DNA of 64,000 nucleotides from Micropruina glycogenica (GTDB lineage Bacteria > Actinomycetota > Actinomycetes > Propionibacteriales > Propionibacteriaceae): NCBI RefSeq assembly GCF_039524395.1, contig NZ_BAAAGO010000021.1. One strand, written 5' to 3'. How positions within the stretch are numbered: the first letter of the stretch is position 1; each line of letters opens with the position of its first letter. Of this stretch, positions 1-7,884 are shown piece by piece. Made by a program: the position numbers and the translations under genes. Below the pieces are notes generated by a model. It was not told the DNA's origin and ran no database searches. It was given only the letters and a program-made list of their open reading frames with translations.

Positions 1-102
1 GCGAAAGAAGGCTGCTCGCTGTCCATACCCCAACAATTTCGCGTCCCAACAGCCGAGGCCAGCCACCGAACCGCACACCACAAAGATCAGCGCATCCCTA
101 GG

Positions 103-130
103 GGTTTCGACCAGCTCAACCAACGACCGG
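103..130. repeat. Interspersed repeat, GGTCTCGACAAGCTCGACCA type (degenerate copy)
   Basis: A degenerate copy of a short sequence reading GGTTTCGACCAGCTCAACCA here. Better copies lie at 15395-15418, 57351-57374 and 57379-57402, always between genes. Bases 1-167 otherwise show no gene or clear signal. Confidence 0.55.
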
Positions 131-167
131 CACGTTGAGCTGTGGAAGCTCGGGTCGCCTCAGCCGC

Positions 168-824
168 TCAGCTTTTCGTCGTGCCCTTGGGCGGCTCGTC
201 GTCGCTGTAGGCCGAGTGTGCGGACGGGGTGGTCACCACCGGAACAGCGTGCGGCCCGGCGAACGGAGCCGCGAGGCGCGGAGTCTTGGGGGCGGGCTGA
301 TCGTCCGCCGGTTGCGCGGCGCCCGGCTCGTCAGGCTTCTCGCCGCCCTGGGTTGGGGTCGTCGCGGGGGCATCGTCGCCGCTCTGATCGGACGTCGCCG
401 TGGGAACCCCGTAACGGCTCACCTGAGCAGTCGGCACGGGGGTGGGCGCGCTCTCGCCCGCCTGGGAATCGGCCGGCGGTTGTGCCGGTGTTTCCGGCTG
501 CGCAGGCACCGCCGGTTGCGTGGGCGCCGGACGCGAGGGGAACCCCGCCGCCTGGCCGATGCCCCAGATGTAGGCCAGTGCGGCGACGAACGGCAGCAGG
601 TGACCCAGCCAGCCGACCCACACGCCGAGGTCGGGGTTGGGTGCTGCCGAACCGGTCAGGTAGGCCGTCCAACCGAAGAGCACCAGCCAGTACAGAGCCA
701 GAAGGGTGGTTCCGGCCCACAACAGCGGCCGTCCGCGCCCGATGCGGCGGCTCACGTAGACCGTGGCAGCAACGGTGGCCACCACGAACACCAGGGTTCG
801 CAACAGCGACAACACGATTTCCAT
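168..824 (-). CDS. Small membrane protein with long Pro/Ala-rich tail
   Basis: A 218-residue protein of unrecognised family. Three hydrophobic segments are visible at about residues 4-24, 33-55 and 67-92, so the first 95 residues should lie in the membrane. The remainder is a low-complexity tail rich in Pro, Ala, Gln and Thr that is probably disordered and on one face of the membrane. The ATG start is well placed: the complementary strand carries AGGAGG five bases upstream (830-835). It is divergent from the EF-G-like gene, about 130 bp away. I infer an envelope protein only; no enzymatic motif is visible. Confidence 0.75.
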   Translation of the reverse strand: MEIVLSLLRTLVFVVATVAATVYVSRRIGRGRPLLWAGTTLLALYWLVLFGWTAYLTGSAAPNPDLGVWVGWLGHLLPFVAALAYIWGIGQAAGFPSRPAPTQPAVPAQPETPAQPPADSQAGESAPTPVPTAQVSRYGVPTATSDQSGDDAPATTPTQGGEKPDEPGAAQPADDQPAPKTPRLAAPFAGPHAVPVVTTPSAHSAYSDDEPPKGTTKS

Positions 825-957
825 CAGGGCCTCCTGACCGATCGAGAGGGTCCTTCAGCCTAACCCGCACCTCATGCGCCGGTCCCCTTCCGCACGGGGG
901 TGCCGGGGCTTTTTCGATTCGGTTGCAGCACCCTTCGGGCAGGTGTTAGGTAGGGGC

Positions 958-3054
958 ATGAGTTCGAAGGTGAACGCAGCCAGCATGCAGGTGACCAGCC
1001 CGGACGACGTGCGCAACGTCGTGCTGATCGGCAACGCGGGGTCGGGCAAGACCTCGTTGTTCGAGCAGTTGTTGAAGGCGCGGGTCGAGGGTTACCGCGG
1101 CGAGAAAGAAGACGCCGAGCGCGCATCGCAGCTCTTTCTGGCCTCGTTCGTCACCGGCGACTCGGTGGTCAACCTGCTGGACGCCCCCGGGCACCCCGAC
1201 TTCGTCGGCGAACTGCGCGCCGGCATTCGCGCCGCCGACGCCGCCATCTTCGTGGTCTCTGCCGCCGACGGCCTGGACGGCGCCGCCCAGGCCCTGTGGG
1301 ACGAGTGCCGCAAGGCCAACCTGCCCCGGGTGATCGTGCTCACCAAACTCGACGCCGGCCACGCCGACTTCGACACCTCGGTCGCCGAACTGCAAGACGT
1401 CTTCGGCGAAGGCGTGCGGCCCACCCACGTGCCCACGTTCGCCGGCCCCGGCCAGGTGTCGGGCAACATCGGGCTGCTCAGCCTCGAAGAGCACGACTAT
1501 TCGGGCGGTAGCCCGGTGAGCCGCACCCTGAACGCCCACGACGACCAGGTCGAGACCTACCGCGGCCCGTTGATCGAGTCGATCATTCAAGAGGCCGAGG
1601 ACGACGGCCTCATGGATCGCTACCTCGAGGACGACGAACACCTCGACGTCGACGACCTTCTCGACGACCTGATGAAGGCCGTCGCCACCGCGAACCTGTT
1701 CCCGGTCGTGCCGGTGCAGACCGGTTCGGGGGTCGGCATCGAAGAGCTGCTGCGGCTGATCGAGCACGGCTTCCCCACCCCGGGCCTGCACCCCAATCCC
1801 CCGCTCACCACCACCTCGGGCGAGGTGCTGCCGCAGCCACACAGCGAGCCCGGCGACCCGCTGGTGGCGCAGGTGATCCGCACCACCACCGACCCGTTCG
1901 CGGGCCGACTGTCGATGGTGCGCATCTTCTCGGGCACCCTGCGCACCGACGACGTGGTGCACGTGTCGGGCCACCGCTCGTGGGTGGCCGGCGCAGAGGA
2001 CGACGCCCACCCCGACCACGACAACGACGAGCGCATCGGCCTGATCCAGGGCGCGGTGGGCACCGAACTCAAGCCGCGGCAGCAGGCCATCGCGGGTGAG
2101 ATCGTGCTGCTGCCCAAGCTCGGCACCGCCGAAACCGGCGACACCTTGTCGGCCAAGGACCGTCCGGGCGTGGTCGAGGCCTGGGCGCTGCCCGACCCGC
2201 TGCTGCCGCTGGCCATCAGGGCCGCCACCCGCAACGACGAAGACAAGCTGGCCACCGCCCTGCAGCGGCTCGCGGTCGAAGACTCCAGCGTGCGGCTCGA
2301 TCGCGGTCACGGCGACCAACTGGTGTTGTGGACCACGGGCCAGGCGCACGCCGACCTGGTGCTGGGCCGGCTGGTCGAGCGCTACCAGGTGCGGGTCGAG
2401 CAAGAAGAGCTCAAGATTCCGATGCGCGAGACCTTCACCGGCAAGGCCGACGCAATGGGACGCCACGTCAAGCAGTCCGGCGGCCACGGCCAGTACGCGG
2501 TGTGCAACATCGAGGTCGAGCCGCTCGAGCGCGGCGCCGGTTTCGAGTTCGTCGACAAGGTGGTGGGCGGTGCCGTGCCACGGCAGTTCATTCCCTCGGT
2601 CGAGAAGGGCATTCGCAACCAGCTCGACAAGGGCGTGTTCGCCGGCTACCCGATGGTGGACGTCCGCGTCACCCTGTACGACGGCAAGGCGCACTCGGTC
2701 GACTCATCAGACATGGCCTTTCAGCTGGCCGGCTCGCTGGCCATCAAAGAGGCCGCGGCGGCCAAGGGTGGCGTGGTGGCACTGCTCGAGCCCATCGACC
2801 TGGTCACGGTCACGGTGGGTGAGGAATATCTGGGCTCGGTGATGACGGACCTCTCGGGCCGGCGCGGCCAGGTGCTGGGTTCGGACTCGGTGAACCGCAA
2901 GGCCATCGTGCGGGCCCTGGTACCGCAGGCCGAGTTGTCGCGGTACGCCATCGATCTGCGCGGCATCGGGCACGGTTCGGGCACGTTCACCCGCGAGTTC
3001 CACGGCTACGAACTGCTGCCGCACAACCTGCTCGACAAGTACGCCCGCAAGTAG
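958..3054 (+). CDS. Elongation factor G-like protein (EF-G2 paralogue)
   Basis: A 698-residue translational GTPase of the EF-G family. The G domain has the P-loop GNAGSGKT (about residues 25-32), the G3 motif DAPGHPDF (about 75-82) and a G4 motif TKLD (about 129-132). G4 differs from the NKxD usual in fusA-encoded EF-G. EF-G domains II to V follow over normal length. Actinomycetes commonly carry such an EF-G-like paralogue besides the essential fusA in the str operon; its exact job is unsettled. ATG 958 was chosen because homology-like sequence begins there; an upstream in-frame ATG at 874 adds 28 residues with no domain character. It stands alone in the gene order, so it is not the str-operon fusA. 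Confidence 0.9.
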   Translation: MSSKVNAASMQVTSPDDVRNVVLIGNAGSGKTSLFEQLLKARVEGYRGEKEDAERASQLFLASFVTGDSVVNLLDAPGHPDFVGELRAGIRAADAAIFVVSAADGLDGAAQALWDECRKANLPRVIVLTKLDAGHADFDTSVAELQDVFGEGVRPTHVPTFAGPGQVSGNIGLLSLEEHDYSGGSPVSRTLNAHDDQVETYRGPLIESIIQEAEDDGLMDRYLEDDEHLDVDDLLDDLMKAVATANLFPVVPVQTGSGVGIEELLRLIEHGFPTPGLHPNPPLTTTSGEVLPQPHSEPGDPLVAQVIRTTTDPFAGRLSMVRIFSGTLRTDDVVHVSGHRSWVAGAEDDAHPDHDNDERIGLIQGAVGTELKPRQQAIAGEIVLLPKLGTAETGDTLSAKDRPGVVEAWALPDPLLPLAIRAATRNDEDKLATALQRLAVEDSSVRLDRGHGDQLVLWTTGQAHADLVLGRLVERYQVRVEQEELKIPMRETFTGKADAMGRHVKQSGGHGQYAVCNIEVEPLERGAGFEFVDKVVGGAVPRQFIPSVEKGIRNQLDKGVFAGYPMVDVRVTLYDGKAHSVDSSDMAFQLAGSLAIKEAAAAKGGVVALLEPIDLVTVTVGEEYLGSVMTDLSGRRGQVLGSDSVNRKAIVRALVPQAELSRYAIDLRGIGHGSGTFTREFHGYELLPHNLLDKYARK

Positions 3055-3060
3055 GTCCTC

Positions 3061-3186
3061 GTCATCCCGGCGCGCCCAGCCTCTCGTCATCCCGGCGAAG
3101 GCCGGGATCTCCCAACCTGAGCGCGCGAGATTACGCAGCCCGTCGCGCCCGGCCACCCACGTCATCCCGGCGAACGCCGGGATCTC
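3061..3186. repeat. Cluster of short palindromic repeats, GTCATCCCGGCG...GCCGGGATCTC
   Basis: Two full 26-base copies (3086-3111 and 3161-3186) and one half copy (3061-3072) of a short inverted repeat whose arms are CCCGGC and GCCGGG. Further copies lie at 15282-15307 (opposite orientation), 27117-27142 (degenerate), 57248-57274 and 57303-57329. Together with the long palindrome that follows, they fill the 300-bp gap after the EF-G-like gene. Confidence 0.85.
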
Positions 3187-3199
3187 CCAACCCGGCCGC

Positions 3200-3274
3200 G
3201 CGAGATTGCGTCCGATTCGCACCCCTCCTGAGGCGGCTGAGGCGTAACACCCCTCGAATCGGACGCAATCTCGC
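3200..3274. repeat. Long palindrome, copy A (left flank of DUF559 gene)
   Basis: Perfect 20-base inverted arms, GCGAGATTGCGTCCGATTCG at 3200-3219 and its exact complement at 3255-3274, separated by a 35-base GC-rich centre. A near-identical second copy sits at 4245-4319. The two bracket a single gene. Confidence 0.95.
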
Positions 3275-3361
3275 AGGAAGTTTCAGCTGACTTCCGCCGA
3301 AGCTGTGGATAACTCCCTCTCTGCACGGGGTCGAGCCATGGCCGTCTGATGGCATGGCCCG

Positions 3362-4276
3362 GTGGACGACATTGACGACCTGATGCGGTTGGCGACGGTG
3401 ATGGGGTTGAACGGCGGCGTGTTGCGCGCGCGTGACCACCCCCAGTCGCGCGGCGCCTTCGCCGAGCTGGTGCGCTCGGGCGCGATCGTGCGGGTGCTGC
3501 CCGGAACGTTCGTCGACGAGCGGCTGCGCGCCAGCCGGCTGACCCGATGCGCCGCCGCTCTGGCCACCTACCCGGGCGCACTGTTGTGGGGCACGGATGC
3601 CGTCGGGGCGCTGTGCGGCACCCTCGACGCCATCCCATTCGACGACAACGAGCCGGTGCAGCTGGTGCATCACCAATCCAGGCACTCCGCCCCGAGCATC
3701 CGCTGGACGCGTCGCCGGGTGCAGTCCGAGCATCGGGTGCGGATCGGCGCGCTACGAGCACCGTCGGCGCGCTACCTGGCGGTGGAGGCCGCCGCCCGCG
3801 ACTCCGGCGCACTGATCGAGCGGTTCCTGCGCGATGGCCGGATCAAGCCGTCCGAGTTGGCGGACGTGCTGCCCGCCCTGGCCGGCAGCGCGGGTCAGGC
3901 GCGACGACGCAGGGTCGTGCGGGTGAGCGGCGACAACCCGTGGTCGGGCGGCGAACGCGAGCTGCTGGCCCTGCTCCGGCGGCATCGCATCACCGGCTGG
4001 GTGGCCAACGCCGAACTGGTCGTCGACCAGGTGCGCTGCTTTCCCGACGTGCTGTTCGAGCACGCTCGCCTGGTGGTCGAGTTCGACGGCTATGCCGTGC
4101 ACGCCAAGCCCGAAGTGTTCGAGGCCGACCGTCGCCGGCAGAACCGGTTGGTGCTCGCGGGCTACCGAGTGCTGCGCTACACCTGGAAACAGCTCACCGA
4201 GACGCCCGAAGCGCTGATCGCCGAGCTTCGCGCCGCACTGGCGTGCGAGATTGCGTCCGATTCGCACCCCGGCTGA
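3362..4276 (+). CDS. AbiEi-like N-terminus with DUF559 nuclease-fold domain
   Basis: A 304-residue protein. The first 60 residues (a short winged-helix-like stretch followed by VRVLPGTFVDERL) resemble the AbiEi-type antitoxin N-terminal domain. From about residue 225 the C-terminal part has DUF559 (Vsr/REase-fold) features: a PDVLFE acidic residue, VEFDGY, then an Arg/Asn-rich helix and GYRVLRYTW. The GTG start at 3362 is the only one that keeps the N-terminal domain. No partner toxin or methylase is adjacent. Its last ten codons (CEIASDSHPG) are written by the left arm of palindrome copy B, so the repeat has become coding sequence. Actinomycete genomes often hold many such genes whose function is unproven; nuclease activity is inference. 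Confidence 0.8.
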   Translation: MDDIDDLMRLATVMGLNGGVLRARDHPQSRGAFAELVRSGAIVRVLPGTFVDERLRASRLTRCAAALATYPGALLWGTDAVGALCGTLDAIPFDDNEPVQLVHHQSRHSAPSIRWTRRRVQSEHRVRIGALRAPSARYLAVEAAARDSGALIERFLRDGRIKPSELADVLPALAGSAGQARRRRVVRVSGDNPWSGGERELLALLRRHRITGWVANAELVVDQVRCFPDVLFEHARLVVEFDGYAVHAKPEVFEADRRRQNRLVLAGYRVLRYTWKQLTETPEALIAELRAALACEIASDSHPG

Positions 4277-4319
4277 GGCGGCGGAGGCGTACCACCCCTC
4301 GAATCGGACGCAATCTCGC
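4245..4319. repeat. Long palindrome, copy B (right flank of DUF559 gene)
   Basis: The same 20-base arms as copy A, at 4245-4264 and 4300-4319, both perfect, with a 35-base centre differing at a few positions. The left arm overlaps the end of the DUF559 gene. Confidence 0.95.
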
Positions 4320-4323
4320 AAGC

Positions 4324-4356
4324 GAAAGGCCCTCCCTCATCGAGGGAGGGCCTTTC
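4324..4356. terminator. Bidirectional terminator between convergent genes
   Basis: Perfect hairpin GAAAGGCCCTCCCTC / GAGGGAGGGCCTTTC with a 3-base loop. It has A-rich left and T-containing right edges and lies between the converging DUF559 and YccF genes. Confidence 0.85.
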
Positions 4357-4364
4357 AGCGCGGA

Positions 4365-4775
4365 TCAGAAGGAGTAGACCGTCTGGCTGCCGTAGGGGAC
4401 GTGATCGCTGTCGACGATCTCTTTGCCCAGCGGCACACAGGTGACCGGGATCATCTTGATGTTGGCGATGGCCAGCGGAATGCCGACGATCGTGATGGCC
4501 TGGGCGGCCGCCGTGGTCAGGTGGCCGATGGCCAGCCACAGACCGGCGACCAGAAACCAGATCACGTTGCCGAGGGCCGAGCCGACGCCCGCGGTCGGCT
4601 TGGCGACGATGGTCTTGCCGAACGGCCACAGCGCGTACGCCGCCATGCGGAACGAGGCGATGCCGAACGGAATCGTGATGATCAGAATGCAGGCCAGCAA
4701 GCCGAAGAAGAAGTAGCCGATGGCCAGCCACAGGCCGCCGAAGACAAGCCAGATGATGTTGAGCAGAGTGCGCAT
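4365..4775 (-). CDS. YccF domain (DUF307) inner membrane protein
   Basis: A 136-residue membrane protein with two copies of the YccF repeat. The first has LNIIWLVFGGLWLAIGYFFFG followed by a P-F-G-I-A-SFRMA motif; the second has LGNVIWFLVAGLWLAIGHL followed by GIPLAIANIKM. About four transmembrane segments result. The start at 4775 begins the repeat directly; a longer frame to 4886 adds 37 residues unlike the family. Function is unknown beyond membrane location. Confidence 0.88.
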   Translation of the reverse strand: MRTLLNIIWLVFGGLWLAIGYFFFGLLACILIITIPFGIASFRMAAYALWPFGKTIVAKPTAGVGSALGNVIWFLVAGLWLAIGHLTTAAAQAITIVGIPLAIANIKMIPVTCVPLGKEIVDSDHVPYGSQTVYSF

Positions 4776-4923
4776 GGTAAGAGTCAGATGCCTTTCGTCG
4801 GGCGCGATGTGCGCCACCGTTCCAGTGTCGCGCAGCCCGAGCCGCGCAGAGCCTCGCTTCAGGGATATCCCAGGGCCGACCATCACTGCGGTCCGGGCCC
4901 TGGCACGCCGCTAGCCTGGGCGC

Positions 4924-5652
4924 ATGGACGAACCCCGGCCGCGCGTGCAGCGCGAAGTGGTGTCGTTCGTCCGCCGCAGTGCGCGCATGAACCCTAGTCA
5001 GGCCAAGGCCTGGAGCGAGCGACAGCACTGGGTGGTGCCCGTTCCGCCCCGCGAGACCAGCACCTCGGTGGCACCGGACGCCCACGTCGACTGGGTGGCG
5101 GCGTTCGGCCGTGAGGCCCCGCTGGTGGTCGAGTTGGGCGGCGGCACCGGCGACGTGATCGCGGCCGTCGCGGCCCGGCACCCCGAACGCGACTTCATCG
5201 GCTTCGAGGTGTTCGAACCCGCGGTGGCCAGCACGCTCTCGAAGTGCGCCAGGGCCGGCGTCACCAACGTGCGCATGGTCGTGGCCGACGGCGTGGACGG
5301 CCTCGGCACTCTGATCGACGACGGCACCGTGACCGAACTGTGGACCTTCTTTCCCGACCCCTGGCACAAGAAGCGGCACCACAAGCGGCGTCTGGTCTCG
5401 ACCGGGTTCGCCGACCTGGTGGCGGCCAAACTCGCCCCCCACGGCCGGTGGCGGCTGGCCACCGACTGGGCCGACTACGCCGAGGCGATGCGCGAAACCC
5501 TCGACGATCACCCGCGGCTGGTCAACTGCCACGACGGCTGGGCGCCGCGGTGGCAGGATCGTCCGCGCACGAAGTATGAGCAGAAGGGCGGCGACGCGGG
5601 CCGCACCATCTACGACCTGTGCTACCGGCTCGGGGAAGGGGGCTGCACGTGA
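4924..5652 (+). CDS. trmB: tRNA (guanine-N7)-methyltransferase
   Basis: A 242-residue SAM-dependent enzyme that makes m7G46 in the variable loop of tRNA. The SAM-binding motif VVELGGGTGD lies near residue 68, and the family hallmark FFPDPWHKKRHHKRR near residue 141. The C-terminal RTKYEQKG motif is the TrmB signature. Length is normal for the family. Its stop overlaps the next start as GTGA (5649-5652), so it heads a coupled operon with truA and a second methyltransferase, all acting on RNA. Confidence 0.95.
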   Translation: MDEPRPRVQREVVSFVRRSARMNPSQAKAWSERQHWVVPVPPRETSTSVAPDAHVDWVAAFGREAPLVVELGGGTGDVIAAVAARHPERDFIGFEVFEPAVASTLSKCARAGVTNVRMVVADGVDGLGTLIDDGTVTELWTFFPDPWHKKRHHKRRLVSTGFADLVAAKLAPHGRWRLATDWADYAEAMRETLDDHPRLVNCHDGWAPRWQDRPRTKYEQKGGDAGRTIYDLCYRLGEGGCT

Positions 5653-6464
5653 GACTGCGTCTCGACATCGCCTACGACGGCACCGAGTTTCACGGGTGGG
5701 CGTCGCAGCCCGGCCTGCGCACCATTCAGGAGGAGCTCGAGGCCTGGCTGCCCCGGTTGCTGCGGCTCACCGAGCCGGTCACGCTGACCTGCGCCGGCCG
5801 CACCGACGCCGGCGTGCACGCCCGCGGCCAGGTGGCGCACGTCGACCTGCCCGAGGTGACGGACGTCGAGCGGGTGATCGCCGAACTGGGCTACAAGTTG
5901 CGCAACGTGCTGCCGCCCGACGTGGTGGTGCGCCGGGTCAGCCTGGCCCCGCCCGGGTTCGACGCGCGTTTCTCGGCGATCTGGCGCCGCTACGTGTACC
6001 GCATCGCCGACTCGACGCCCGACCCGCTGTTGCGCATTCACACCCACGCCATGCGCACCGAGCTCGACCTGGCCCGCATCAACGCGGTGGCGCCCCGCCT
6101 GGTGGGCCTGCACGACTTCGCAGCGTTCTGCAAGGCCCGCGAGGGCGCCACCACGATTCGCAACCTGCAGCAGCTGTCGGCCCGGCGCACCTGGGGCGAC
6201 GTGGCCGAGATCACGCTGATCTCGGACGCGTTCTGCCACTCGATGGTGCGCTCAATGGTGGGCGCCCTGGTCGACGTGGCCACCGGACGGCGCGACGCCG
6301 ACTGGCTGGTCGGGCTGCTCGACGTCACCGAGCGCGCGGGCGAGGTCAAGGTGATGCCGCCCGGTGGGCTGACTCTCGAAGAGGTGGGCTACCCGCCCGA
6401 TCGCGACCTGGCCGCCCGGGCGAGCGAGGCGCGGGCCGTCCGTACGTTGCAGGAGGCCGAGTGA
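5649..6464 (+). CDS. truA: tRNA pseudouridine(38-40) synthase
   Basis: A 271-residue pseudouridine synthase that modifies uridines 38-40 of the anticodon arm. The catalytic aspartate sits in CAGRTDAGVHARGQVAH (GRTDAGVHA is the TruA hallmark). FCHSMVRSMVGALV near the C-terminus is the second conserved block. The GTG at 5649 overlaps the trmB stop by four bases; a longer frame from 5619 only re-reads trmB sequence. In many actinomycetes truA follows rplQ in the ribosomal operon; here it has moved, and rplQ is followed directly by a terminator at 22.86 kb. Confidence 0.95.
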   Translation: MRLRLDIAYDGTEFHGWASQPGLRTIQEELEAWLPRLLRLTEPVTLTCAGRTDAGVHARGQVAHVDLPEVTDVERVIAELGYKLRNVLPPDVVVRRVSLAPPGFDARFSAIWRRYVYRIADSTPDPLLRIHTHAMRTELDLARINAVAPRLVGLHDFAAFCKAREGATTIRNLQQLSARRTWGDVAEITLISDAFCHSMVRSMVGALVDVATGRRDADWLVGLLDVTERAGEVKVMPPGGLTLEEVGYPPDRDLAARASEARAVRTLQEAE

Positions 6465-7051
6465 GCCACTACTTCACCGACCCGAAGGCGGCCGAGGTCA
6501 GGCGCAGCGTCGAGGTGCGGTTCTGGGACACCGACTGGCGGTTCACCACCGCCAACGAGGTGTTCAGCGCCGACGGCCTCGACCTGGGCACCGCGGTGCT
6601 GCTGCGCTCCAGCGCTCCGCCGGCCGACGCCACCCGGCTGCTCGACCTGGGTTGCGGCTGGGGCGTGCTGGCGGTCGCGCTGGCCACTGCGTGCCCGTCG
6701 GCGGTCGTCGACGCCGTGGACGTGAACCCGCGGGCCCTGGCCCTCACCGCCGACAACGCCCGCGCGCACCGGGTGGGCGAACGGGTGCGTGCGCTCACCC
6801 CTGACGCGGTCGAACCGGACGTGCTCTACGACGAGATCTGGTCGAACCCGCCGATCCGCATCGGCAAACAGGCCTTGCATGAGCTGCTGCTGACCTGGTT
6901 ACCCCGGCTGGCGCCGGGCGGCACGGCGCGGCTGGTGGTCGGCCGAAACCTGGGCGCGGACTCGCTGCAGCGGTGGCTGCACGAGCAGGGCTGGCACTGT
7001 GACCGGGTGGCAAGCGCCAAGGGCTTTCGCGTCTTCGCTGTGCGGCCCTGA
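6461..7051 (+). CDS. Class I SAM methyltransferase, RsmC-like
   Basis: A 196-residue protein of the MTS/RsmC-like family. It shows VLLRSSAP upstream of the SAM motif LLDLGCGWGVLAVALA, DVNPRALALTADNA and the catalytic motif SNPPIRIGK (NPP type, N-methylation of a planar base). Family members methylate G1207 of 16S rRNA, but single-domain actinomycete proteins like this one are less well studied. GTG 6461 overlaps the truA stop by four bases. Operon position with trmB and truA supports RNA modification. Confidence 0.88.
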   Translation: MSHYFTDPKAAEVRRSVEVRFWDTDWRFTTANEVFSADGLDLGTAVLLRSSAPPADATRLLDLGCGWGVLAVALATACPSAVVDAVDVNPRALALTADNARAHRVGERVRALTPDAVEPDVLYDEIWSNPPIRIGKQALHELLLTWLPRLAPGGTARLVVGRNLGADSLQRWLHEQGWHCDRVASAKGFRVFAVRP

Positions 7052-7180
7052 CCAGGCAAGTCACTGCGGTGCAGCGGGTCTCTCGAACCTGGCCGGTCTC
7101 TACAAACAGAGCCTCGTGAGCCCTAGTGTTGGCACCGACGGGCAGACGGTCTGACCCAGCACCAGTGGAAGGAGAACGGC

Positions 7181-7636
7181 GTGGCTGACACTGATGGCGG
7201 CGGCTTCCTCGATGACCTTGTCGCCAAGGCCAAGGAAGTGGGCGAGCAGGTCAAGGAATTCGCCGAGGATGCGTTCGACAACGTCAAAGAGTTCACCGGC
7301 GACGCGGTCGAGAAGGGCCAAGAGGTCTTCGAGGGCATCAAAGACAAGTTCGACGGGGACGATGCGGGCGATGCCGTGCAAGACGCCGGTGACGCGGTGA
7401 AAGATGCCGCCGGTGACGCCGGCGACGCCGTGAAGGACGCGGCCGGTGACGTGGCCGACGCTGCGGGTGACGCGGTCGACGAAGCCAAAGACGCGGCGGC
7501 CGATGCTGGCGACGCGGTCAAGGACGCGGCAAGCGATGCGGCCAATGCCGCGGGCGACGCTGCCGACGACGCCAAAGACGCTGCCGCCGACGTGGCTGAG
7601 GACGTCGACAAGGGCGTCGACGAGGCGCAGAACTGA
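7181..7636 (+). CDS. LEA-like acidic Ala/Asp repeat protein
   Basis: A 151-residue, very hydrophilic and acidic protein with no signal peptide. From about residue 60 it consists of imperfect repeats of the type GDAVKDAAGDA / DEAKDAAADAG, roughly 7 to 11 residues long, which would form amphipathic helix. This resembles group 3 late-embryogenesis-abundant (LEA) proteins and bacterial stress proteins that protect against drying. AAGGAG at 7169-7174 lies six bases before the GTG. It is a single-gene unit closed by its own terminator. LEA function is inferred from composition only. Confidence 0.75.
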   Translation: MADTDGGGFLDDLVAKAKEVGEQVKEFAEDAFDNVKEFTGDAVEKGQEVFEGIKDKFDGDDAGDAVQDAGDAVKDAAGDAGDAVKDAAGDVADAAGDAVDEAKDAAADAGDAVKDAASDAANAAGDAADDAKDAAADVAEDVDKGVDEAQN

Positions 7637-7650
7637 CCCACGGAATCGAT

Positions 7651-7678
7651 GAGGGGCCGTCCGGCTGGACGGCCCCTC
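7651..7678 (+). terminator. Rho-independent-type hairpin after LEA-like gene
   Basis: GAGGGGCCGTCC and GGACGGCCCCTC separated by GGCT, a perfect 12-bp stem, followed by a weak T-containing tract. Confidence 0.8.
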
Positions 7679-7699
7679 GTTCGTCGTCCGGCGGGTCGG

Positions 7700-7850
7700 T
7701 TAGGCTGGCGGGCACTGAACCTGCGCAGGGGAACCCGGTGAGATTCCGGGACTGACCCGCAGCCGTGAACGCCAGCGATGGCGCAGTCGGAATGCCTGGC
7801 CGGTTCGGCTCTGCAACACCCGCCGAGGTTTGCGGGCAGAGCCCGAGCGA
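7700..7850 (+). promoter_or_regulatory. Cobalamin riboswitch 1
   Basis: Core elements of the B12 aptamer appear in order: AGGGGAACCCGGTG, ATTCCGGGACTG, ACCCGCAGCCGTGA, then GTCGGAATGCC. They are followed by GC-rich sequence that could act as expression platform up to the ATG at 7885. Adenosylcobalamin binding normally lowers expression of the gene downstream. The element is independent of the one at 9.03-9.13 kb. Exact ends are approximate. Confidence 0.93.
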
Positions 7851-7884
7851 TGGGTTCGGCCCGCATCAGCTGATAGGACCGCTC

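Noticed and set aside
946..2694. A 582-codon open frame on the minus strand across the EF-G-like gene
   Set aside because: It is a mirror frame caused by high GC; the plus strand has all EF-G motifs and the minus product matches no family pattern.
3061..3274. Repeats that might be a small CRISPR array
   Set aside because: Spacing and lengths are irregular, copies are palindromic, and no Cas gene is present.
7360..7636. DNA tandem repeat or minisatellite in the LEA-like gene
   Set aside because: The repetition is at protein level with variable codons; no exact long DNA unit recurs.
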